Assembly (NCBI GenBank): GCA_016290995.1
Contig: JAEEVR010000008.1
Span: forward strand, 38,664 to 102,663
DNA from: Treponema sp.
GTDB lineage: Bacteria; Spirochaetota; Spirochaetia; Treponematales; Treponemataceae
Direction of reading: 5' to 3'
Length of the DNA stretch: 64,000 nucleotides
Both the position numbers and the translations under genes were made by a program. The notes beneath the pieces were generated by a model that was not told the DNA's origin, did not search any database, and saw only the letters and a program-made list of their open reading frames with translations. Positions 27,042 to 35,549 of this stretch are shown here, piece by piece. Numbering within the stretch: the first letter of the stretch is position 1; each line of letters opens with the position of its first letter.

Positions 27042-29146
27042 AATATTTGCAAATCGCCTTGAATGTTCCCGCAAACCAAACTTTCACATACGCGAATGTG
27101 GAGGCTGGAAAGCGGGTCGCCCAAGAAGAAAAAGAGCAAAATGAACTTATTCCCTTAAAGCGCGCGCGAAAAGTCGATTCCTATGAGGCCCAAGTGGGGT
27201 CGCGCGCCGAAGTTATGTTCGGCAATAAAAAAATGACGGGAATCATTACCGCGATCTTTGACGAGCTTCCCCAAGACCTTTCTTTTGATCCAAAAAAAAT
27301 CCGCAAAATCTTGAGAGTGCTTGACGAAAAGCCAATGCTTAGCAAAGAACTTTTGGACTTGGGCCGTTGGATTTCAAACTTTTATTTGTGCCCGATCGGA
27401 GAGGCTTTGCGCTCGATGATTCCCGACGCAAAAAGGGGCGGGGACGCGGGCGGCTTTTCTTCGGTGGACGCGGATTCCTTTGAAGGAAAGAACCAGTTGT
27501 CGGAGGAGCAGTCAAAGGCTGTTGACGCGATAGCCGGAGCCGCCGTTAAGGCCAAAGAAAGCGGCGGGCAAGACGCGCGCCTTTACCATTATCTTTACGG
27601 AGCGACAGGCAGCGGAAAGACCGAAGTTTTTTTAAGCGCGGCGGAAAAAATATTGGAAAGGGGTCAAGGCGTTTTGTATTTGGTTCCAGAAATCGGCCTT
27701 ACGCCGCAAGTTGTTAGCGCCGTTACCCGCCGCTTTGGAAACACCGCCGCGATCATCCATTCGCATTTGAGTCCTGCGCAAAAGTTGGGCGAATGGAAGC
27801 GAATAATAAATAAGGAAGCGCGCGTTGTGATTGGAGCGCGCAGCGCGGTTTTCGCTCCGATTCCAGACTTGGGCTTGATCATCATAGACGAGGAGCATGA
27901 CTCTTCCTACAAGTCGGGAAATTCTCCCCGCTACCATGCGCGGCAAGTTGCTATGAGGCGCGCGTCAAAGCTTAAGATTCCGCTTGTTATGGGAAGCGCC
28001 ACTCCCAGCGTTGAGGCTTGGAAAGCGATAGAAGAAAAGCAGTTTGTTTGCCACCGTCTTACAAAAAGGCTTAGCGGCGGAAAGATGCCGATAATCGCCG
28101 CGGTCGATTTGTCCAAAGAGAAAATGAACGGCGCGATTTCCGTTCCGCTTGAAGAAGAGATTAGGCAAACCTTAAAGGAAAAGCGCCAAGCGATTTTGTT
28201 CTTGAACCGCAGGGGCTTTAACCATATCTTTAGATGCAACGCTTGCGGCTTTGAAGTAAAGTGCAAGAACTGCTCGGTTCCGATGACATACCACAAGGCA
28301 AAAAACCGCTTGATTTGCCATTACTGTTCTTATTCTGTGGAGCCCTTTAGAGTGTGCCCCCAATGCGGCTCGGTTGACATCGGCTATTCCGGCTTTGGAA
28401 CGGAATTCATAGAAAGCGAAGTCGCTTCAAAATTTCCAAACGCGCGGGCCTTGCGCCTTGACACGGACTCGGTCGGAAAAAAAGGCGAGCTTGAAGAAAA
28501 AATCGCCGCCTTTAAAAAGGGGGAGTACGACATTTTGCTTGGAACGCAAATGATCGCCAAAGGCCTTAACTTTCCTTCGCTAAAATTGGTCGGCGTTATT
28601 TTGGCGGACACTTCGCTGCATTTGCCGGACTTTAGGGCTGCGGAAAAAACTTTTAGCCTTATAACGCAAGTGGCGGGCCGCGCCGGCCGTTTTTTTCCGG
28701 ACGGAAAAGTTTTGGTTCAAACATATTCTCCGACAAATCCCGCTGTTTACTGCGCCTGCCATTCCCGCTCCAAAGAATTTTACGATGAAGAGCTTTCGGC
28801 GCGCAGGCTTTTAAACTTTCCGCCTTATTCACGATTGTTGCGCTTGGTCTTTAGAAGCATGGTTCAAAGCGACGCCGAGGCCTTTGCCGCCGACGCCTGT
28901 AAAATTTTGTCACAAGAGTTGGAGGCTTTGCAAGCCAAACATCTATCCAATTCAAAGGAGACCGAAATCCTTGGGCCCAGCGAATGTCCCTTGGCAAAAA
29001 TAAATTCAAATTACAGAAGCCAGATTTTGCTTAGAGGTCCGTCCGTGGCTTTGCTCCAAAAAATCGCCGCAAGCCTTGTCTACGGCTACAGGGCAAAGGA
29101 CGGCGTTTACATCGAAGTTGACGTCGATCCAGTTAGCTTGTTGTAG
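27038..29146 (+). CDS. priA: Primosomal protein N', replication restart helicase
   Basis: 3'-5' helicase that reloads replisomes at stalled forks. 702 residues. N-terminal fork-binding domain (IALNVPANQTFTY...), Walker A GATGSGKTE, DEEHD box (IIDEEHDSSYKSG), the zinc-binding region with paired cysteines (FRCNACGFEVKCKNC ... CHYCSYS ... CPQCGS) and helicase motifs GTQMIAKGLNFPSLKLVGVILAD and QVAGRAGR. The eight zinc cysteines are all present. It starts on an ATGA overlap with the glycosylase gene. An insert rich in charged residues (about residues 30-50) lengthens the N-terminal domain slightly. Confidence 0.95.
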   Translation: MKYLQIALNVPANQTFTYANVEAGKRVAQEEKEQNELIPLKRARKVDSYEAQVGSRAEVMFGNKKMTGIITAIFDELPQDLSFDPKKIRKILRVLDEKPMLSKELLDLGRWISNFYLCPIGEALRSMIPDAKRGGDAGGFSSVDADSFEGKNQLSEEQSKAVDAIAGAAVKAKESGGQDARLYHYLYGATGSGKTEVFLSAAEKILERGQGVLYLVPEIGLTPQVVSAVTRRFGNTAAIIHSHLSPAQKLGEWKRIINKEARVVIGARSAVFAPIPDLGLIIIDEEHDSSYKSGNSPRYHARQVAMRRASKLKIPLVMGSATPSVEAWKAIEEKQFVCHRLTKRLSGGKMPIIAAVDLSKEKMNGAISVPLEEEIRQTLKEKRQAILFLNRRGFNHIFRCNACGFEVKCKNCSVPMTYHKAKNRLICHYCSYSVEPFRVCPQCGSVDIGYSGFGTEFIESEVASKFPNARALRLDTDSVGKKGELEEKIAAFKKGEYDILLGTQMIAKGLNFPSLKLVGVILADTSLHLPDFRAAEKTFSLITQVAGRAGRFFPDGKVLVQTYSPTNPAVYCACHSRSKEFYDEELSARRLLNFPPYSRLLRLVFRSMVQSDAEAFAADACKILSQELEALQAKHLSNSKETEILGPSECPLAKINSNYRSQILLRGPSVALLQKIAASLVYGYRAKDGVYIEVDVDPVSLL

Positions 29147-29226
29147 AACTGCGTCCGCAAGCGAAGCGTTGCGACTTATGCGGCTAACCGACAATTTTTG
29201 TTTTGCCTGCATTTTTCTTGCCGCTA

Positions 29227-30003
29227 TTATGCGTGCCGGCGGATTCCGTCAAACTTTACTTCCCACAAAAATAGTCCGTCGGGCGGAGCGGTGGGGCCGG
29301 CCATCTCTCTTTGGCAAGCGTCCAGGATTTTCTTAAAGTCCGCGGCGTTTTTTCCGTTCTTGTCCAAGTCGATTAACGTTCCCGTAATTGAGCGGACCAT
29401 TCTGTACAAAAACGCGTTGGCTTCGATTTCAAATACAAGTTTTTTTTGCCCAAAGGAATCCTCTTCCTCAAAGAAAAAGGCGTTTTCCAAATAGCGGTTT
29501 GTCGAAAGGCTTGCGTCGCCCGCGCCCGCAAATGTTTTGCAATCCAATTCGCCGCGCAAAGCTTTTGCCATCTCGTTAAGGTTGTTGATGTTGGGGAGGT
29601 GGTTGATTTGCCAAACATATCGGCTGGAAGCCGCGCAAGGAATTTGCTTTGGCAAGATAAAGTATCGGTAGGCGCGGCTTGTCGCGCTAAAGCGGGCTGA
29701 AAAATCTTGGGCAACTGACCGCGCCTCGTTGACCCTAACGTCGCGCGGCAAAAAGTTGTTCAAGGCCTTTGGGATGTTTTGGTCTGGAATCGAATCAATC
29801 GGGCAAATAAAAGTCGCGGCTTGCGCCTTTGCGTGCACGCCGGAATCCGTTCGGCCGGAACCTTGCAAATTGATTGTTTGTCCAAAGAGTTTTTCCAAGG
29901 CGCTTTCAAGCTCGCCCTGAACGCTTCGTTGGCTTTCTTGCCGCTGCCAGCCGCAAAAATCCGTTCCGTCGTATGAAATGGAAAGAAGAATGTTTTTGGC
30001 CAT
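29227..30003 (-). CDS. truA: tRNA pseudouridine(38-40) synthase
   Basis: 258 residues, isomerises uridines 38-40 in the anticodon arm of many tRNAs. Starts with LSISYDGTDFCGWQRQ, and has the catalytic aspartate in GSGRTDSGVHAKAQ (Asp53), then PRDVRVNEA, RAYRYFI and NAFLYRMVRSITGTLID, all standard TruA signatures. It converges with priA across an 80-base gap holding an imperfect CGCAAG/CGTTGCG hairpin without a T-run, so a clear terminator is missing. DUF2225 lies 17 bp upstream on the same strand. Confidence 0.95.
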   Translation of the reverse strand: MAKNILLSISYDGTDFCGWQRQESQRSVQGELESALEKLFGQTINLQGSGRTDSGVHAKAQAATFICPIDSIPDQNIPKALNNFLPRDVRVNEARSVAQDFSARFSATSRAYRYFILPKQIPCAASSRYVWQINHLPNINNLNEMAKALRGELDCKTFAGAGDASLSTNRYLENAFFFEEEDSFGQKKLVFEIEANAFLYRMVRSITGTLIDLDKNGKNAADFKKILDACQREMAGPTAPPDGLFLWEVKFDGIRRHA

Positions 30004-30020
30004 CTATGCCCGCCGCGCCG

Positions 30021-30914
30021 TCATTCAATCGCTATGTCAGCGTCGCCCAAAACTTTGTTCAAGTTGTCGTAAAGGTTTCTTGAGTGCTCCAAAAGCGGGC
30101 CTGGCTTTTCCTTTGTGGATTTTCCAAGGCCAAAAATTCGGGCGATTGCGATTTTAGATTCGTCCAGTTTTTTGAGACGCAAGGCCTGGTCTTCTGTTTG
30201 GCCGTACTTGTACTCCAAAAGGCCGCACAAGTAGATGACGCCGTCCCAGCCGTAGTTTTTGTCTGTGTCCGGTCCCATGTTGGCCAAGGTTGAGCTTTTT
30301 TCTATTCGCTTTGATTCGTTGATTACAGCTTGCTGGTAAAAGAAAATCGCCTTTTGGTAAAAGATTTTTGCCACCATGTCAAAATTGTGGTCGGGAACTT
30401 CTTCGTTAAGGTCGTTGCAAAGCCACGCCAAGCGCAAGCTAAGAATGGCGCGCTTCATTGTGGGAAGGTAGGCGAAGTCAACTTCGTCGTAAGTCAAGAT
30501 GGCCAAAAAGTACATGGCCGCGCCGTCCAAGAGGTTGCGGTTGCGCGTAAGATTGTAGTAGGGGAAAATCATGTTTGTGAATTTTTTGCGCGCTTCCATT
30601 GTCTCGTAAATGCGGTCAAGGGATGCCTGGTCTTTTATGTCGTTAAAGTCGTTCCAAAAGAAAGCGGAATGGCAGTGCGGACAGGCGCCGATCGCGTAAA
30701 TAAGCGGATTGATTTTTCCGTAGCGGGCGGTGGGTATGTAAAGGCGGTGAAGCTCTTCTGTCAAGGCGCCGGCGTTAAGGCGGCCGCTTCCGGTAAGCAT
30801 TTCTTCGCGCTGAAACTCTTTTTGGCAAACGGGACACTTAATCTTTGTCTTTGACCAATAAGAGACGGCAAGCGGCTTTTTAGGGCCTGTATCCTTTTTA
30901 AATTTTGTGTACAT
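30021..30914 (-). CDS. DUF2225 protein
   Basis: 297 residues. N-terminal zinc-ribbon-like region KIKCPVCQKEFQREEM, then ACPHCHSAFF ~50 residues later, giving two C-x-x-C pairs; the rest is helical with TPR-like character (KAIFFYQQAVINESKRIE). This matches DUF2225, a family common in spirochaetes and Firmicutes with no established function that I know. A promoter with a -10 only six bases before the ATG suggests a leaderless transcript. It precedes truA by 17 bp. Confidence 0.8.
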   Translation of the reverse strand: MYTKFKKDTGPKKPLAVSYWSKTKIKCPVCQKEFQREEMLTGSGRLNAGALTEELHRLYIPTARYGKINPLIYAIGACPHCHSAFFWNDFNDIKDQASLDRIYETMEARKKFTNMIFPYYNLTRNRNLLDGAAMYFLAILTYDEVDFAYLPTMKRAILSLRLAWLCNDLNEEVPDHNFDMVAKIFYQKAIFFYQQAVINESKRIEKSSTLANMGPDTDKNYGWDGVIYLCGLLEYKYGQTEDQALRLKKLDESKIAIARIFGLGKSTKEKPGPLLEHSRNLYDNLNKVLGDADIAIE

Positions 30915-30920
30915 ATCGTC

Positions 30921-30949
30921 ACTATATCAAAAAACGGGCGGAATTTCAA
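30921..30949 (-). promoter_or_regulatory. Promoter of the DUF2225 gene, nested in the glgC terminator
   Basis: Minus strand: TTGAAA (30949-30944), 17-bp spacer, TATAGT (30926-30921), then six bases to the ATG at 30914. The -35 lies in the loop and inner stem of the glgC terminator hairpin and the spacer is its descending arm plus T-run. Confidence 0.72.
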
Positions 30950-30963
30950 GTTTAATTCCGCCC
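30929..30963 (-). terminator. Rho-independent terminator of glgC
   Basis: Minus strand: GGGCGGAATT (30963-30954), eight-base loop, AATTCCGCCC (30945-30936), G, then TTTTTT (30934-30929). A perfect 10-bp stem with five or more GC pairs at the base, placed just after the glgC stop at 30982. Confidence 0.9.
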
Positions 30964-30981
30964 GCATTTTAGGTATTGCCG

Positions 30982-32274
30982 TTAGATTATCGTTCCCGCT
31001 GGAATGACAGCGTTCTTACGGATTACGATGATTCCGTCGGCGCTGTAGAAGTTTCCGTGGTCGCCGTCCTCGTACTTTTTGCCGGAGACGTTGATCTGGC
31101 AGTTTTCGCCGATGCGGGCGTTTTTGTCGATGATCGTCTTTTCGATGTGGCAGTGCTTTCCGATTCCGATGTTGGGAAGCCCCGCCTTTTTGTTGCTTTC
31201 TTTTTCTTCGGGAGATTCGTAGTAGTCGGCTCCCATAATGATCGTTCCTTTGAGAATCGTTCCTGCCTCAACGATTGAGCGGACGCCGATAACAGACTTT
31301 GTTACCATTGAGTCGGTGATGATGCAGCCGTCGCTTGTAAGGGAGGCTGTAATGTCGGCGTGGTTCATTTTGCAAGGCGGAAGGTTTCGCGCGTGGGTGT
31401 AAATCGGCTGGGCCTCGTCAAAGAGGTTGAACTTGGGCTCTGGGTTTGTAAGGTCGAGCGTGGCCTCGTAGAAGGAGCGGATCGTTCCGATGTCTTCCCA
31501 ATAGCCGTCAAAGATGTAAGAGTTGATTTTCTTGGTCTTTATGGCCATCGGAATGATTTCTTTTCCAAAGTCGGTCTTGTCGTTGTCCAAGACTTCTTCC
31601 ATTGTGGAGGCGTTGAAAATGTAAATGCCCATGCTGGCCAAGTACTCTTTTTCGGGCGCCAAGTCGGGGTCGCGGGCCGAGGCCGGAATTTTCCAGTCGT
31701 CGATGTTCAAGTCCGGCTTTGGCTTTTCCATAAATTCCGTGATTCGGTTTTTGTCGTCGATCTTCATGATGCCAAAGCCCGAAGCGTCGCGGCGGTTTAC
31801 GGCTGTGGTCGCGATTGTAACGTCCGCTCCGCTGGCAACGTGGGCGTTAAAGAAGGCCTTTAAGTCCATGTGGTAAAGCTGGTCGCCCGACAAAATGATG
31901 TAGTGGCTGGGGTTTTGCGCCTTAAAGTGGACAAAGTTCTTGCGAACAGAGTCCGCCGTTCCTTCGTACCAGCCAGAATGCTCCAAAGTCTGCTCGGCGG
32001 CCAAAATCTCTACAAAGCCCTTTGAAAAGCGGTCAAAATTGTAGGAATTTGTGATGTGCATGTGGAGCGAGGCTGAATTGAACTGGGTTAGAAGATAAAT
32101 CTTTTTAAAGCCTGAGTTAATGCAGTTTGAAAGCGGAATGTCTACGATTCTGTACTTTCCGCCGAATGAAACCGCCGGCTTTGAGCGGTCCTTTGTAAGG
32201 GGGTAAAGGCGGGTTCCTTTGCCGCCGCCCAAAATAAGGGACAAAACCCTGGATGTGTCAACTTTGTTGGACAT
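30982..32274 (-). CDS. glgC: Glucose-1-phosphate adenylyltransferase
   Basis: Makes ADP-glucose, the committed step of bacterial glycogen synthesis. 430 residues. N-terminal nucleotidyltransferase with LILGGGKGTRLYPLTKDRSKPAVSFGGKYRIVDIPLSNC (substrate loop and allosteric lysine region), then LSGDQLYHMD (metal-binding aspartate), FMEKPKPD and IFDGYWEDIGTIRSFYEA, followed by a C-terminal left-handed beta-helix with hexapeptide repeats. Ribosome-binding GGAGGA sits eight bases before the ATG. No other glycogen gene is in the window. It is transcribed from its own promoter, divergent from phoH, and closed by a strong terminator. Confidence 0.95.
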   Translation of the reverse strand: MSNKVDTSRVLSLILGGGKGTRLYPLTKDRSKPAVSFGGKYRIVDIPLSNCINSGFKKIYLLTQFNSASLHMHITNSYNFDRFSKGFVEILAAEQTLEHSGWYEGTADSVRKNFVHFKAQNPSHYIILSGDQLYHMDLKAFFNAHVASGADVTIATTAVNRRDASGFGIMKIDDKNRITEFMEKPKPDLNIDDWKIPASARDPDLAPEKEYLASMGIYIFNASTMEEVLDNDKTDFGKEIIPMAIKTKKINSYIFDGYWEDIGTIRSFYEATLDLTNPEPKFNLFDEAQPIYTHARNLPPCKMNHADITASLTSDGCIITDSMVTKSVIGVRSIVEAGTILKGTIIMGADYYESPEEKESNKKAGLPNIGIGKHCHIEKTIIDKNARIGENCQINVSGKKYEDGDHGNFYSADGIIVIRKNAVIPAGTII

Positions 32275-32329
32275 TGTGTTCCTCCGAAAAATTTAAAAAA
32301 TCTGCGATTTTTTCTATAAATATATAAAT

Positions 32330-32358
32330 ATTATAAACCCGCTTTTTTAATAAAGCAA
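32330..32358 (-). promoter_or_regulatory. Promoter of glgC
   Basis: Minus strand: TTGCTT (32358-32353), 17-bp spacer, TATAAT (32335-32330). Transcription should start near 32323, giving a leader of ~50 nt with a GGAGGA ribosome-binding site. The same TTGCTT -35 recurs in the nrdR promoter. Confidence 0.7.
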
Positions 32359-32383
32359 GAAAAAAAAGCGTTTTTTTTAAAAC

Positions 32384-32412
32384 TAGACAAATTCCGCTTT
32401 CCGCGCTATAAT
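32384..32412 (+). promoter_or_regulatory. Promoter of the phoH-pgpH-ybeY operon
   Basis: TAGACA (32384-32389), 17-bp spacer, TATAAT (32407-32412). Predicted start near 32419, so the leader is only ~11 nt and most of the GGAGA at 32414-32418 would fall outside the transcript. The divergent glgC -35 is 25 bp away, so the two promoters may influence each other. Confidence 0.7.
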
Positions 32413-32429
32413 TGGAGATTAGATATAAA

Positions 32430-33368
32430 ATGGATTCATCGTGTACAATCATTGTTCCGGACTCCGACATACTTACTAAGTTGTGCGGAACAAACGACAG
32501 CAATTTAAAACTCATCGAAGAAAGCCTAGGGGCGACAATTTACGCTCGCGGAAACGAACTTTGCGTAGAGGAAGAGGATCCAGACATACAGCGCAGGTTC
32601 AAGTTCATTGTTGACAGAATAATAGATGAAATTGAAGACGGAGCCGCCGATTCCGCGGACGCCGTCGCTTCCATATTAAACACAAACGCAAGGGCCGACC
32701 AAAACTCAATCAGCGTCGTCGTTCCCGGCGGCCTAAGGCGGGTTTATCCCAAGACTCAAAACCAAGCCGACTACATCGCCCTTATGAGAAAACTGGACAT
32801 GGTTTTTTGCGTGGGTCCCGCCGGAAGCGGAAAAACCTTTTTGGCCATTGCCGAAGCCTTGCGGCTTGTTTTGTCAAAGCAGGCAAGGGGAATGGTTTTG
32901 ACCCGCCCGGTTGTGGAGGCTGGAGAAAGCCTTGGATATCTTCCCGGCGACTTGGAGCAAAAGACCGCTCCGTATTTAAGGCCCCTTTATGACGCGATGG
33001 AAATGATTCTTCCCCGCGACACAGTCACCCGGCTTTTGGAAAGCCGCATAATAGAAACCGCTCCCTTGGCCTATATGCGAGGCCGCACTTTCTGCGATAA
33101 AATTCTCATCCTTGACGAAGCCCAAAACACCAGCCAAGAGCAAATGAAAATGTTCTTGACTAGAATGGGCTCCGGCTCCAAGGTCTTTATAACCGGCGAC
33201 TTGACTCAAATCGATTTGCCGAACCATGTTCAAAGCGGACTTACGCAAGCGCTTGCAGTTCTTTCTCGCGTTCCCGAAATCGGAATTATGAGAATGACCG
33301 GCCAAGACGTTTCGCGCAATTCCCTTGTTAAAAAAATTGTTAAGGCGTATGAAAATGGCACAAACTAA
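32430..33368 (+). CDS. phoH: PhoH-like ATPase
   Basis: 312 residues: an N-terminal KH-like/YlaK-type domain (~1-90), then the P-loop ATPase: FCVGPAGSGKTFLAIAEAL (Walker A 129-136), TRPVVEAGESLGYLPGDLEQK, ILILDEAQNTS (Walker B) and VFITGDLTQIDLP. PhoH proteins are linked to RNA metabolism and in many bacteria sit beside ybeY, as here. Start taken at ATG 32430; the TTG 18 bases earlier overlaps the -10 box and is unlikely. Its 3' end overlaps pgpH by 20 bp. Confidence 0.92.
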   Translation: MDSSCTIIVPDSDILTKLCGTNDSNLKLIEESLGATIYARGNELCVEEEDPDIQRRFKFIVDRIIDEIEDGAADSADAVASILNTNARADQNSISVVVPGGLRRVYPKTQNQADYIALMRKLDMVFCVGPAGSGKTFLAIAEALRLVLSKQARGMVLTRPVVEAGESLGYLPGDLEQKTAPYLRPLYDAMEMILPRDTVTRLLESRIIETAPLAYMRGRTFCDKILILDEAQNTSQEQMKMFLTRMGSGSKVFITGDLTQIDLPNHVQSGLTQALAVLSRVPEIGIMRMTGQDVSRNSLVKKIVKAYENGTN

Positions 33369-35079
33369 AACTGAAGTCGTGGGCGGAAAGCCCAAGAGCG
33401 CTTTTAAAATAGCGGCAAAAAAACAGCTTCCCCGCGTCGTGACGGCCGGCATCGCTTTTATCGCGATGGCTGTGATCGCGTTCTTTAACGTAAGCCGCAG
33501 CTTGACTGTCGCTTCGTTCGCGCTCGACGAATACGAAATCGGCCAGGTTGCCGACAGAACGATTGTGGCCGACCGTAACCTTCCAGGCACGATGGAGTAT
33601 CCCACCGTTGTCCAAAAGGGCGAAAAGGTAATTAAAAAAGGTTTTGTAATTTCTGAAGAAGCATATAGAAAGCTTGAGAAGATGGCCAACATCCACGAGT
33701 ACATCGACTACCGCGCTTTTGCCAATTCTTTGATTTACTTGGCGCTCTTGATTGTCTTGTGGTTCTTCTTGTTTTCAAAGACTTTGGTTGGACACACAGT
33801 TCATCTTAAGGAATCGATAGTAAATGTTATTTTCTTCTTGGCCGTGTTTGCAAGCGCGGTCTTTACCCGAAAGTTGAATTTCGCGTCGGGCTCGCCCTTT
33901 ACGCTTTGCGTGTTCATGCCCACGTCTTTGTTCATTTTCTTGATCGTGATTTTGTTCGGCGAAAAGCAAGCGGTATTCTTTGCCTTGGTAAGCGCGCTTG
34001 GCCTTTTTAACGCTTCAAACTTTAGCGTCATTGTTTTCTTGTACGCGCTGTTGACAGGTTTTGCCGCTTGCAGAATCGCGCGCAAGTTGGAGAACCGCAT
34101 TCAATTGGTTTTCGCCGCCTTGATTACGGCAATGTTGAACGTAGTAGTCGCCTTTTTGCTTAAGGTGATCTTTAACGAAGACTTTGACGGATCCGGCATA
34201 ATCGCTTTTGGCCTTGCGATAAACGGCTTCTTTAGCGGCATTCTGGCCTTGGGCTTTATCACGCCGCTTGAGCAAATTTTGAACACAGCGTCAGTGTTCC
34301 GATTGATCGACCTTAGCGACTTGAACAATCCGATAATGCGAAAAATGCTTTTGACAGCAAGCGGAACCTACAACCATTCCATCATGGTAGCGCAATTGGC
34401 CGAAAACGCTTGCAAGGCTATCGGAGCCAATTCCCTTATGGCTCGCGTCGGAGCCTACTACCACGATATGGGAAAAATTGACCAAAGCGAATACTTTGTT
34501 GAAAACCAAAGCGGCGAAAACAAGCACGACGAAATTAATCCAAATCTTTCTGTTTCGATAATCAGAAGCCATGTAAAGAAGGGCGTCGAGATGGCCGTTT
34601 CAATGCGCCTTCCAAAGCAAGTGATAGACATCATCAGCGAGCACCACGGAAACGGCGTGATGCAGTACTTTTACCAAGAGGCGCTCAAGACAAATCCCGA
34701 CGTCAAGGCCGAGGACTTTTCTTACTTTGGAAATCCGCCCACAAGCCGCGAAAGCGGAGTCGTTATGCTCGCCGACACTGTTGAGGCGGCCTGCAGAACT
34801 TTGGACAAACCCACCGTTCCGCGTTTGGAAAAATTCATCCATACTTTGATCGAAGCCAAAATGCAGGCCGGCCAACTTAAGAACTGCGCCTTGACTTTTG
34901 CCGAACTTACAAAGATTCAAGAAACCTTTGTTTCAATTTTGGCCGGCTACTACCATTCACGAATCGAATATCCTGACCAAAAGGATCCTGACGCGCAGGA
35001 CAAGGAAAAAGAAAAAGAGGCCAAGGAAAGCAAGCCGGAAGGCAAGGCTTCAAAAAAAGGAAAGGCCGATGGCAAATAG
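33349..35079 (+). CDS. pgpH: 7TM-HD family phosphohydrolase, PgpH-like (c-di-AMP phosphodiesterase type)
   Basis: 576 residues. One helix at ~25-42, a short extracytoplasmic region (~43-120) carrying the core of the 7TMR-HDED domain (YEIGQVADRTIVADRNLP), about seven membrane helices (~125-300), then a cytoplasmic HD domain: NHSIMVAQLAENACKAIG, ARVGAYYHDMGKI (H-D metal pair) and SEHHGNG. In Listeria and relatives this family hydrolyses c-di-AMP, controlling osmotic and wall homeostasis. The outer domain is shorter than in Firmicutes. A lysine/glutamate-rich C-terminal tail ends the protein. Start at ATG 33349, inside phoH; ybeY begins 11 bp before the stop. Substrate is inferred from the family. 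Confidence 0.85.
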   Translation: MKMAQTKTEVVGGKPKSAFKIAAKKQLPRVVTAGIAFIAMAVIAFFNVSRSLTVASFALDEYEIGQVADRTIVADRNLPGTMEYPTVVQKGEKVIKKGFVISEEAYRKLEKMANIHEYIDYRAFANSLIYLALLIVLWFFLFSKTLVGHTVHLKESIVNVIFFLAVFASAVFTRKLNFASGSPFTLCVFMPTSLFIFLIVILFGEKQAVFFALVSALGLFNASNFSVIVFLYALLTGFAACRIARKLENRIQLVFAALITAMLNVVVAFLLKVIFNEDFDGSGIIAFGLAINGFFSGILALGFITPLEQILNTASVFRLIDLSDLNNPIMRKMLLTASGTYNHSIMVAQLAENACKAIGANSLMARVGAYYHDMGKIDQSEYFVENQSGENKHDEINPNLSVSIIRSHVKKGVEMAVSMRLPKQVIDIISEHHGNGVMQYFYQEALKTNPDVKAEDFSYFGNPPTSRESGVVMLADTVEAACRTLDKPTVPRLEKFIHTLIEAKMQAGQLKNCALTFAELTKIQETFVSILAGYYHSRIEYPDQKDPDAQDKEKEKEAKESKPEGKASKKGKADGK

Positions 35080-35545
35080 ATTCTTGATCGACGTCGATGG
35101 AATTGACCAGCCTGAATGGCTTGGAAATGTCGAGCCTTTTATGCAAAAGCTTGCCAAGGAATTGTCTTTTGACGGCCAGGAAGTTTCAGTTCTTTTTTGC
35201 GACGACGCCATTATTCAAGAATTAAACAAAAATTACCGTAACATCGACAGCGCCACGGATGTTTTATCTTTTGAGAACGGAGAGACGTTTAAAGACGAAG
35301 GCGGCGTTGACTGGCTTTTGGCCGGCGACATCGCGATAAGCGTTGACACGTTAAAGAAAAACGCCGAGTATTTTGAGTGCGACGTCGATTCGGAACTAAA
35401 GCGCCTTTTGCTTCACGGGTTTTTGCACCTTAACGGTTACGACCACGGCGAGGAGCATATAGAAAAGGGCAAGAAGCCTGAGTGCGAGATGCTAAAATTG
35501 CAGGAAGAAATTCTGTTAAAATTAAAAGGGGAAAAAATAATTTAA
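35069..35545 (+). CDS. ybeY: Endoribonuclease YbeY
   Basis: 158 residues; zinc-dependent RNase needed for 16S rRNA 3'-end maturation and ribosome quality control. The diagnostic LLLHGFLHLNGYDHGEEH (H-x3-H-x5-H) lies near 110-125, and DSATDVLSFENGE upstream matches the family's TDVLSF motif. I start at ATG 35069, which overlaps the pgpH stop region by 11 bp; the longer frame upstream encodes an implausible lysine-arginine stretch that is a shadow of pgpH. The phoH-pgpH-ybeY-CBS order is a common bacterial arrangement. Confidence 0.93.
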   Translation: MANRFLIDVDGIDQPEWLGNVEPFMQKLAKELSFDGQEVSVLFCDDAIIQELNKNYRNIDSATDVLSFENGETFKDEGGVDWLLAGDIAISVDTLKKNAEYFECDVDSELKRLLLHGFLHLNGYDHGEEHIEKGKKPECEMLKLQEEILLKLKGEKII

Positions 35546-35549
35546 TTGT

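Noticed and set aside
29147..29226. Terminator between priA and truA
   Set aside because: Only an imperfect CGCAAG/CGTTGCG hairpin without a T-run in either direction; too weak to list.
30330..30854. Plus-strand frame of 174 codons
   Set aside because: Antisense shadow of the DUF2225 gene; no ribosome-binding site and no recognisable protein features.
34898..35068. N-terminal extension of ybeY
   Set aside because: The lysine/arginine-rich stretch is the out-of-frame reading of the pgpH tail; YbeY normally begins at the chosen ATG.
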